Source: Woeseiaceae bacterium
Lineage (GTDB): Bacteria > Pseudomonadota > Gammaproteobacteria > Steroidobacterales > Woeseiaceae
Reading direction: 5' to 3'
NCBI GenBank assembly: GCA_028279985.1
Contig: JANQMR010000021.1
Location: 1 to 58,217 of the forward strand
Length of the DNA: 58,217 nt
This document shows, one piece after another, positions 45,569 to 53,900 of the stretch. The translations under genes and the position numbers were made by a program. Each line of letters starts with the position of its first letter. Positions within the stretch are counted from its first letter, which is position 1. A model generated the notes under the pieces. It had not been told where the DNA came from. It saw nothing but the letters and a program-made list of their open reading frames with translations, and did no database searches.

Positions 45569-45597
45569 ATACTATGCCTCAAATGAGGCGCTGTCAA
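45569..45597 (-). promoter_or_regulatory. Strong sigma-70 promoter of xre-res with operator in the spacer
   Basis: On the minus strand TTGACA (45597-45592), a 17-nt spacer and TAGTAT (45574-45569). The spacer contains the palindrome CCTCAAATGAGG (45577-45588). A second imperfect palindrome, ACTCATATAAGT (45555-45566), covers the start codon. Transcription should start about 45562, within 2-3 nt of the ATG at 45560. Confidence 0.75.
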
Positions 45598-45651
45598 GCC
45601 ACTGCTACCCAGTTACGCTAAGGGGCGCAGCGCTTGCTCTCAACGGAAGTG

Positions 45652-46938
45652 TCATTCACGTGCAATCCCCGCTAAATCCTCGGGTTTTAGTTTGTATCGA
45701 ATGACATTGCCTTCGTGAAGCCCATTGAACTGCGCACCTATATAGGCCACGACCTCTGCACGGTCTTCTTCGGGTACGTTTTTGGCTTCGGCCATGGCCA
45801 TGACGGCGTCAGGATCGAAAGCCTTGTAGTCTAGAACGCTGGTCCGGATAGCTTCTTTGACAAAGTCGCGATAGGCAATTGCGGCTTTTTCCGGCGTGTC
45901 GACTTCAGCGCGTAGAGTCTTGTAGTTCTCAGCCGAAGCCAGATAGGCATCGATATAGACTTCACGCAGCAATGACACGTTGTTCAATTCATAGATGCCT
46001 ATCAGGCCGTCTATGTAAGCCCGGTCATCCATCGTAATGAATGACATTGGCGCAAGATCTGCCTTGAGCAGCGGAATATTTGAAGAAATTCTGGACGTTC
46101 GCTTGTTTACGTCAGCGAATGCTTGCAGGTAGGGGATGTGAACCAGCAGGAAGAATGATTGCTCGAATGGGTCAGCGATTGCGGCTGCTTTTTCGATTGT
46201 GATATCAAATTCTTCCCCGATGATGAATTCATCATCGGGCGGCGTGTAACTTGAGTAACCGATGCCTGCCGGCATTCGGCGGAGTCGTCCGGCCATGGCC
46301 GGATCGATAAGCAGACCATCGGAAAGCAGAGCGTGGATATTGCAAACATCTTGTCGATTAATCCCGATCTCGTCGATATTGTCGACGAGATACTGGATTG
46401 CTTCCTTGTGGTTCAGGATCATGACCGCTTCCTTGCGATCCTTGCCTGTCGCTTCTTCACCGAATTTGACGAGCTGCTCGGTCTGCAGGATGTCGTAGGT
46501 GTTGCCTTCCATCCTGGATGATGCCCAAGCAAGGTCGACGAGCAATTTCTCCAGGATACGGCGGGCATACGTGCCAGCCGGCGTAGGCTCGCCGGCCGGC
46601 TTCCCGGCATCGTGCAGGCGCTCCCGGTCTGGCGTACTCAGGTAGAAGGTCTTGTCCGGCACATAGCAGTCCAGGAATTCCTTGTTGTAGGTTTTCGCAG
46701 GACGTTTGTTGTAGGGCGTTTGCAGATAGGCGCGCACCTCTGCCGATCCTGCGAGGGTGTAGCCGGTCGCGCGGGCCTTACCGGACACAGTGAGCCTTCC
46801 TTCATCCGTAAGGCGCTTCAGCGCCCGCCACATAGTCGTGTCGCTCGCCTCCGGGGCGACTGCTTTACGGATGTTCTCCCGGCCGGCACCCGGATGGGTG
46901 GCTATGTAGTCCAATATGGCCTGGTCGGTTACGAGCAT
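45652..46938 (-). CDS. Fic-family protein with non-canonical active-site motif
   Basis: A 428-residue protein with an N-terminal winged helix-turn-helix (about 3-52, IRKAV, TMWRALKRLTDEGRL) and a Fic domain. The Fic motif is QAFADVNKRTSR at 272-283, where the usual catalytic His is Gln and the GNGR core is VNKR. An auto-inhibitory-like SSRMEGN lies at 140-146. The IPYLQAFADVNKRTSR pattern looks like a coherent subfamily, not simple decay. Either a DNA-binding regulatory protein or a non-AMPylating Fic activity is possible. Confidence 0.85.
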   Translation of the reverse strand: MLVTDQAILDYIATHPGAGRENIRKAVAPEASDTTMWRALKRLTDEGRLTVSGKARATGYTLAGSAEVRAYLQTPYNKRPAKTYNKEFLDCYVPDKTFYLSTPDRERLHDAGKPAGEPTPAGTYARRILEKLLVDLAWASSRMEGNTYDILQTEQLVKFGEEATGKDRKEAVMILNHKEAIQYLVDNIDEIGINRQDVCNIHALLSDGLLIDPAMAGRLRRMPAGIGYSSYTPPDDEFIIGEEFDITIEKAAAIADPFEQSFFLLVHIPYLQAFADVNKRTSRISSNIPLLKADLAPMSFITMDDRAYIDGLIGIYELNNVSLLREVYIDAYLASAENYKTLRAEVDTPEKAAIAYRDFVKEAIRTSVLDYKAFDPDAVMAMAEAKNVPEEDRAEVVAYIGAQFNGLHEGNVIRYKLKPEDLAGIARE

Positions 46939-46978
46939 GAAACGATTTCCTTACTTGGTGAAATTATTATCTAATTAA

Positions 46979-47041
46979 ATTATATAGAAATTTTCGTTTC
47001 TCCAAGAAACCATTGCGCCCCATATGCAATGATAATGGTTT
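46979..47041. promoter_or_regulatory. AT-rich promoter region with nested palindromes upstream of the Fic gene
   Basis: GTTTC/GAAAC (46996-47000 with 47006-47010) and AAACCATT/AATGGTTT (47007-47014 with 47034-47041) are perfect inverted repeats. The latter encloses ATTGC/GCAAT. A TATAAT at 46984-46979 (minus strand) lies 15 nt from a TTGGAG at 47005-47000. ATGCAATGATA recurs at 47024-47034 and 47058-47068. Confidence 0.5.
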
Positions 47042-47205
47042 CCTGCGCTCACTCTCAATGCAATGATAGCCGAATACAGTGAAACGACTAAGGCATTGTT
47101 ATTACTACACTATATCAACTTCTTCCTCGTATCGTTTCGGTTGAATTGCAACGAACCAAATCGCCAGAAAGTCGTAGGTGCGACAGCGCGTATACTCGGA
47201 TAGGA

Positions 47206-48210
47206 TCAGGCTAAGTGATCTGACAGCCAGTTGTTGATCAACGGCTGGATTTTCGATTGAAGCATCGAATTCGCGTAGCCGCACCAGTGTATCGGTGTAT
47301 GGACATCGAAGAAGCTATCCAGTTCTCTGCCCCAACCGTCGGTGATGATAACTCCGGAATTTCTGGCGGCCATTAAACCCGCTATGTCATAGGGGTGACA
47401 CTGTAGTCCGAGGATTGGCTTCTCGCCCGTGAGTCGCTCCGAAATTTGGTAAAGCAGGGGTCGCAGATCACAACAGAATCGATCTTTACCGCACATTAGC
47501 TCAACAAACTGACCTCCGGTGGAAATGTACTGATCGTCAAATATCAACGACCGGCCAGCGAAACTTTGATTAGTACATTCAGTCGCGATCAATTCCATTA
47601 GGTCAGCGGCCAACGCTTTAGTCCCAGGAAAGAAGTTTGAAACCTGAGAAAAGCTATTCCGAAGATCAACACTGGTGCTCGGTCTGCAGTCGATCTTCCA
47701 ACGTTTGTCGGAAAAAATATCTTTTCGAAATCCGATTGTTTCGCAGTCCTTTGCAGACACAAACGAATCTACCAAGTACTGTTTACTGATTGGAATTTCA
47801 TGTATTACTGAGACTAAGCTGTCGCTAAGCATCGTTGCGTCGCCATTGTCACGCGCACCAGCGGCCAGGAACCAAGCAGACCGTTTGTCGTACATAAGTC
47901 CGCGGGTACCATCGATTGGATCTAGAAGGATTCGGAATTTTGCCGAGTCGCCCTTGTCGCCAATTCGGAACTCGCCTTCATCTCCCATTCCCTCAGCAAC
48001 AACAATCACAGGCTTCAACTCGTCGGGCCATTGACCAATGGCCTCGACGATTACCGGCTCTACTAACTTGTCGATAGAGTAGATCGTGTCCCCACCTTCG
48101 AAGCCGCGCTCTTCGAAATCGCAAAATGGATCTCGATGACGGACTACGTGTGTGCTTACCTGCTCTCCGAGCAACTGTATGTATCTCGCTAATTGTTCAG
48201 CCTCGGTCAT
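47206..48210 (-). CDS. Inositol-monophosphatase/FBPase superfamily phosphatase
   Basis: A 334-residue enzyme with the metal-dependent phosphatase motifs: E73 in VVAEGMGDEGE, LDPIDGTRG with D97, D100 and T102, and a C-terminal PYDIAGLMAARNSGVIITDGWG. The family includes inositol monophosphatase, CysQ-type 3'(2'),5'-bisphosphate nucleotidase and FBPase. The substrate cannot be assigned, but its sequence is divergent from housekeeping SuhB and CysQ. It is divergent from a Nudix-like gene, and the two probably function together. Confidence 0.88.
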   Translation of the reverse strand: MTEAEQLARYIQLLGEQVSTHVVRHRDPFCDFEERGFEGGDTIYSIDKLVEPVIVEAIGQWPDELKPVIVVAEGMGDEGEFRIGDKGDSAKFRILLDPIDGTRGLMYDKRSAWFLAAGARDNGDATMLSDSLVSVIHEIPISKQYLVDSFVSAKDCETIGFRKDIFSDKRWKIDCRPSTSVDLRNSFSQVSNFFPGTKALAADLMELIATECTNQSFAGRSLIFDDQYISTGGQFVELMCGKDRFCCDLRPLLYQISERLTGEKPILGLQCHPYDIAGLMAARNSGVIITDGWGRELDSFFDVHTPIHWCGYANSMLQSKIQPLINNWLSDHLA

Positions 48211-48495
48211 TGTAATGATTCCTATCGATTAAGTTTAAGACTAACGCAGGTAAGAAATCACTGCCATTGCGACGTTTGGGCGTTGGCACGTCTTTAAGGT
48301 TGATTACCGTCGTTGGTCATTCGCCTGAACTAACCCAATCACCAGTTTTTTTGAGAAATGCCTGAAATGAAAGAACGAGTATAGGAGATTTCTTGACCCC
48401 CAAGCGCAATGCAAAAACGTTGCCAAGAGCCGCGCGTTCGCGGCTTGAGGTTGTTAACGTTATGATTGTAGGCTCAAGTATTGTTGGGCAAGAGA
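48211..48495. promoter_or_regulatory. Divergent intergenic region between phosphatase and Nudix-like genes
   Basis: About 285 nt with no supported gene. It contains a stable hairpin at 48428-48445 and an AT-rich stretch near 48330-48400. The hairpin could attenuate the Nudix-like gene or belong to a small RNA. Confidence 0.4.
48428..48445 (+). other. AGCCGCG-CGTT-CGCGGCT hairpin upstream of the Nudix-like gene
   Basis: A perfect 7-bp stem with a 4-nt loop, about 50 nt before ATG 48496. No T-tract follows, so it is not an intrinsic terminator. It may be a leader structure. Confidence 0.5.
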
Positions 48496-49854
48496 ATGAT
48501 TGAGTTTTTGAAGGGCATAAGTTTGGTGGGCGACCTCATCACGATTACGAAAGCAGCCTCCGAATTGGCGCAATCATCAACTGACTGGAATAGTAGCGAC
48601 GAAGATAAACGGTCAAACCAGCCACCGTCGGTCGGACGATTTAACGCTACCAGAGCCCTTCTGAAAAGTAGTCGTCGAATTCTTGCTGAGACTGCCTATC
48701 TGCTTCCTGAGCACGCGAGCGGGCATCATCTGCAAGGCGTACCTCTTCTTTGCCACCAAATTTGGATTCCTTCGGAACCAATAAAGCTCGCTACTCCAAA
48801 CGAGAATCTTTCGGATGATACGGACCAACTTGTTACAACTAGCGTCGCGACATCGCCGATTCACGCCGAAATTCAGAATAGTTCGAAATTTTGGCACATC
48901 CAACAGCGAATGATGCCAGTCGCAATTGATAGCGATAATGCATTGATCCAAAACTATTGCGATGCAATTCGCAGGATTGAGAAGCCGAGCGAGGAATACT
49001 TCATTAATCGAAGAAGCTATAGGTTAGTAGACATTTGGCGAGACGATAGTCGAACTCGCATAGACTTCGAGACTACAGGCTACTTTGACTACTTGAATGT
49101 GGGGGAAGTGCTGTGCCATGAGTTGGCAGACGTACTGCTGGACTACCATCATGATTCGCCGCGATCTTACCTTGATAATCTCTCCGATGAGCTTCGTTTG
49201 CGAAAACTGGCTGGAGATTGGGAGAATGTTCGATACAGAAACTCGATAGCGGGAATAAATAACCTGACAGTGGTCGATAGCGGCGAAACGAGAACTTTCT
49301 TGATGATGCGACGAAACAGCGCACTCGGAAGTGCTATGGGCACTCGACATGTCATACCAGCAGGAGAATTTCAGCCTTCGCAAACTAATGATATTGAGAT
49401 CGTTCGACAATGCACTCTCTGGCAGACGCTGATGCGTGAATTCGCCGAAGAGGTTTTGAAAATGAAGGAAGCGAAATTCAACGAAAAGCCAATGGTTGCT
49501 CTGGCAAAGGAACCGCCACTGCCTTCAATCGTCAAGGCAATCTCTACCGGCCATTGGAAGACCTGGTATCTAGGAACAGCATTGGATCCACTGAGCCTGA
49601 AGCCCGAAATCATGCTTGTTTCGGTTATAGGCAAGAACACAGTCAAGAACTTACTGGCCGAAGCAGGACTGAGCGATGTGCATCCGCCGAGAACGAATCA
49701 CGAAGGGGAACTGGAATTTGGGGACGACGGTTGGGGGTACGCGCTCACGGAGGAGAACTTGATAGGATTTGCCAATGACCGTAAAACATTGCCGGCCGCC
49801 GCGGGTTGTTGCATCCTAGCTGCGCGGCATTTAGATCGTTTAAATCTGGACTAG
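48496..49854 (+). CDS. Nudix-like domain protein of unknown function
   Basis: A 452-residue protein. The C-terminal half has a Nudix-like core: VIPAGEFQPS (about 286-295) and MREFAEEVL (about 313-321), the REUXEE helix of a Nudix box. The spacing between the two is longer than canonical, so catalysis is uncertain. Before it lies a region with no assigned domain (SYRLVDIWRDDSRTRIDFETTGY). I recall similar C-terminal halves (VMPVGVFQPS, VREYSEELL) in actinobacterial HTH regulators, so it may sense or process a nucleotide. ATG 48496 was chosen over a TTG 15 nt upstream. It is divergent from the phosphatase gene. Confidence 0.65.
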   Translation: MIEFLKGISLVGDLITITKAASELAQSSTDWNSSDEDKRSNQPPSVGRFNATRALLKSSRRILAETAYLLPEHASGHHLQGVPLLCHQIWIPSEPIKLATPNENLSDDTDQLVTTSVATSPIHAEIQNSSKFWHIQQRMMPVAIDSDNALIQNYCDAIRRIEKPSEEYFINRRSYRLVDIWRDDSRTRIDFETTGYFDYLNVGEVLCHELADVLLDYHHDSPRSYLDNLSDELRLRKLAGDWENVRYRNSIAGINNLTVVDSGETRTFLMMRRNSALGSAMGTRHVIPAGEFQPSQTNDIEIVRQCTLWQTLMREFAEEVLKMKEAKFNEKPMVALAKEPPLPSIVKAISTGHWKTWYLGTALDPLSLKPEIMLVSVIGKNTVKNLLAEAGLSDVHPPRTNHEGELEFGDDGWGYALTEENLIGFANDRKTLPAAAGCCILAARHLDRLNLD

Positions 49855-50199
49855 CCAAGAAATTTCAGAACTAGACTCTCTCTGCAGCAATTCGGCGGTT
49901 CGTCGTGAGGGTGCGACAAAATCTGACAGGCTGGATTGGCTGCGCAGGTCAAGAACGGAATTTGGTGAACCACAATCCACCATCAGCAATCGTTAATCTC
50001 TAGTAGAGACAATGTCGCCGACAGCTAAGCCAACCAACCATGTCGTCAGAAAGTCGCGGTCGGTTCGGCGCGCGCCCTTTCCATTTGTGATTTCGGATTG
50101 CTTTCTACCGCGGGAGTTTTGCGTGAATCGGCACCGCATCGTTTTGCAGGGTAGGACATTTAGTACAACGAACGCCCCAACGACTCTTCTCGAACCTGG
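49855..50199. other. Intergenic region before the IS5 remnant
   Basis: 345 nt of mixed composition after the Nudix-like gene. An open frame at 50012-50311 has no recognisable domain and partly reads the IS remnant in the wrong phase. No promoter, RNA gene or repeat is convincing. Confidence 0.5.
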
Positions 50200-50638
50200 C
50201 CGTGGGCGCGACGTCCTTGCCGGGCAATCCGCACGACGGCCACACGCTCAAGAGTGCATTGCAACAAGTCGAGCGACTAACGGGCAGCAAGCCAGAGCGT
50301 TGTTACGTTGACCTCGGTTATGGTGGTCACAATATTGAAGACACCCAGGTCTTCAAAACGCGGTGTCACAAAGAGCATCCGAGAAGAGTTGAAACGACGT
50401 AACGCTATCGAACCGATTATTGGTCACATGAAAAACGATGGGCACCTGGGCCGCAACTACCTCAAAGGCGCTGACGGCGACGCCATCAATGTCATCCTCT
50501 GCGGTGCCGGTTAGAATCTGCGGCTGATCCTTAAGTTTCTGAGGGTCTCTTGGCCAAAAATCCGCGCAGTTCTCATCCCGGAATCGCTTCAACTATCATC
50601 ATGCGCCGCTTGAAAACCGGCTTTTTCAGGGCCGACTA
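50200..50638 (+). pseudogene. Decayed IS5-family transposase, 3' half
   Basis: Transposase-like peptides (LPGNPHDGHTLKSALQQVERLTG, AIEPIIGHMKNDGHLGRNYLKG, in part) occur in two frames, so there is a frameshift near 50340-50360. A TAG replaces the expected CAG at the end (CGAG-stop-NLRLIL, about 50513). The 5' half is missing. The end TTCAGGGCCGACTA at 50625-50638 matches the inverted copy at the right edge of the window. Confidence 0.85.
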
Positions 50639-50994
50639 GCTAAGAAATTGCGAAGGCCGTTTCCTGTGGTCAAAAAGCTGATCGAAAAACGTCATCGGCT
50701 CCACTCGATGCGTCAATAACAATACGCCGACCTAGTCACCCTCTGTAGACAGGCACGGTGTGCTGAGTATCAGGGTGGAGCGTCTGGTTAGTAGCCACGT
50801 AAGCTAGAAAGCAAATACGCTGGCCGAATATGACAAATGTGTCCTGAATGTGGCTCATATTTGGTACAGTGCAAAAGAGTAGCCAGCTGGGATGGCGAAC
50901 ATTACGTGCCCTCCCATAGAAGAACAAATCAGGCAATTGACAGCGGCGTGTCATTAAGTAGCGTGACACATATTGACGAGGGGCGGCGAGAACC
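50639..50994. promoter_or_regulatory. Upstream region of the helicase gene
   Basis: 356 nt between the IS end and the helicase ATG. GTGTCA (50948-50953) and TGACAC (50964-50969) form a perfect 6-bp inverted repeat with a 10-nt spacer, 26 nt before the start codon. That is suitable for an operator. No small gene is supported. Confidence 0.5.
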
Positions 50995-53900
50995 ATGAAT
51001 CCGTCAACGGAACAATTCAACTATCCCGCAAATATTCAGTGCATAACGGCGCGAAAGATCAACTTTGCCTGCCATCAGAACTCCTACTCCGTTCTGCGTG
51101 ATCTCCACGTTGAAAATGTCAACGAGACAGATGTTTTGGAGAATCTCGCCATTACGTTGGAGTCCGACCCAGCATTTCTGAAGCCAAAAACGTGGCATGT
51201 CGACAAGATTGAGCCGGGCGGCCGCGTGCCCGTTAGAAACAAAGATGTCGATCTCGTTGGCCAATACCTCGCTGAGATCAGGGAGTCGATCTCTGGTTCA
51301 TTAACGATTCGTGTTAAGCAGAACGGGAACGTAGTCGGCGAACTGTCCCAGCCAATCGAGTTGCTTGCGCCGAACGAATGGGGTGGTGCGGGATTTATGC
51401 CTGAGCTTCTGGCGGCTTTCTGTCTCCCAAATGATCCGGCGATCGACCGGATAATTCACTCCGCATCCAAGATACTCCGCCGGGCTGGCAAGTCAGATGC
51501 TATTGAGGGATACAAGTCTGGTAGCCGGCAGCGCGTATGGGAGATCGCGAGCGCGATCTATGCAGCTGTGGCTAATTTCGGGATTAGCTATTCAGCGCCT
51601 CCAGCCAGTTTTGAAATCAACGGTCAAAAGATCCGATTACCCAATCAGATTCTAGAAGGTCGGGTAGCAACCTGCTTAGATACGGCGCTATTGCTAGCAG
51701 CGGCATTTGAGCAGGCAGGCTTAAACCCGATCATCACGTTATTGAACGAACATGCTTTCGTTGGCGTATGGCTCCAGCCCGAAAAGCTCGCGAGTGTTAC
51801 GAACGACGAAGCGGAAGTTCTAAGAAAACGATTTCAACTAAGTGAGTTGGTTCTAATCGAGTCTACGTTCGCAACTTCTCAACCAACCCCACCTTTTTCG
51901 CGCGCAGTAAAGCGCGCAATGGATCACCTCGAACCCGATAGCGACGCTTCATTCGTGACCGCTGTGGACATCGCGCGTGCTAGAGCTCATAGAATCTCGC
52001 CGCTGGGGTTCCGCAGCGACAGAGATGGGTTGGCCGGGGGTGATGATGATGGGGCCGATGTCCAGCTTCCATTGGAGGAAGCACCTGCACTTCCGGATTT
52101 CGACCAAGAGCTGGAAGAGGAAAAGCCCGAAACACCGGCTGGGCGCATTGAGCGGTGGCATAGAAAACTGCTCGATTTGTCCGCGCGAAATCCAATGCTG
52201 AATCACCGGTCAACAAAGAGCAGTCTCGCCATCTACTGCCCCGACCCCGGCGCTCTGGAAGACAAGCTTGCTGCTGGCGCTAGAATATCCGTCGTTCCAG
52301 TTCCGAAAGCAAAATCGGAGGAGCAGGATCGTGAACTGCACAGTCAGCGCACGGGAGAGCTGATCGATGAGGCATACGCTCAGGATGCGCTTGAGCAGAA
52401 TCAAGTTCTTGTACGTCTTACAAAGGAGGAACTCGACAAACGGCTAGTAGAAATATACCGAAAGGCACAAACGTCGCTTCAGGAAGGTGGCGCCAATACG
52501 CTCTATCTAGCCCTAGGGTTCTTGTTGTGGAAGCGCGATGAAAAGGACGGCCGTCGGTTTCGTGCGCCTCTGATTCTGATGCCAATGTCACTGCAAAGGC
52601 AGTCGGTTCGCAGCGGCGTGAAGATGGTCGTACACGATGACGAGACACGCTTCAATACGACATTGCTTGAAATGCTGCGGAAGGATTTCGGAATCAATAT
52701 TCGCGGACTAGATGGTGCGCTGCCTGAAGATGAAAGCGGCATAGACGTGGCAGGTGTCTGGAATAAGGTTCGTCGCGCTATCAAGGAGTCGCCGGGGTTC
52801 GAAGTTGTTGAGGACGTTGTGCTTGGCCATTTCTCGTTTGCGAAATACCTGATGTGGAAGGACCTGGTTGACAGAACCGATGATTTACGTCAAAACCCCG
52901 TTGTACGCCACCTGATCGATACACCCCGAGATGCGTACGATTCAAGTATCGCGTTCGTCGGACGTGACGAGATTGATCGTAATTTTAAGCCCGCTGATTT
53001 TCTAGCCCCGTTGCCGGCGGACTCCTCTCAAATGGCCGTACTGGCAAGTGCGGATCGGGGAAAAGACTTCATCGTCATCGGCCCACCAGGGACCGGCAAG
53101 AGTCAAACCATTAGCAACTTGATTGCGCACATGTTGGGCATAGGAAAGACGGTACTATTTGTTTCCGAGAAAACCGCCGCGCTCGATGTGGTCTATCGAC
53201 GGCTCGATGAGGTAGGGCTTGGTCGGTTCTGTCTCGAATTACACTCAAACAAAGCCCGAAAGACCGATGTACTGAATCAGCTTAAAGAAGCATGGAGCGC
53301 CAGCCTTGCGAAAGCCGAGGAAGCTTGGGACGAGGAAGCTAATACACTTCTGTCGCTGCGAAACCGGCTGAACAAGCTAGTCGATCAGCTACACCATAAG
53401 CACCTCAATGGAATGACAGCACACTACGGGCTCGGTGTTAAGGTTCGTGATGAGGCTTTGGCACAACGTGTCAGTTTCTCTTGGCCGTCGGGCAGTCAGC
53501 ACTCCAAAGTTGAGCTTGATCGTATTCGCGAGGCCGTGAGTCTGCTCCAAGTGCAAGCCCGTACCGTTGGAGAGGTTAGCGGCAGCCCTTTTCAAGTGAT
53601 TTCGCACGGGGACTGGAGCCCCACATGGGCGCGCGAGATGCTCACCAGCGCAACGAAGCTCTCGAGTGCCGCTCGTGAGGTAGAGGCGACGTGTGAAGCG
53701 CTCAGCTCATCGACAGAAGTTCGACTTCCAGATAGAAGTATCAAGCGATTGGAATCGTTCGGAGAATTCTCCGACGTTCTCAAGGCAGCTTATAGGAAGC
53801 AGACAGCATTTGCGCTTGAAGCAGAAGGCCAGGATAGGATCGAGGCGCTGGAAAGATCGATAGAGCACCTGAAGGCTTACGCTGTAGCCCAGGCCAAGCT

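Noticed and set aside
50012..50311. 99-residue frame before the IS remnant
   Set aside because: Its second half is the transposase remnant read in the wrong phase; the first half has no support.
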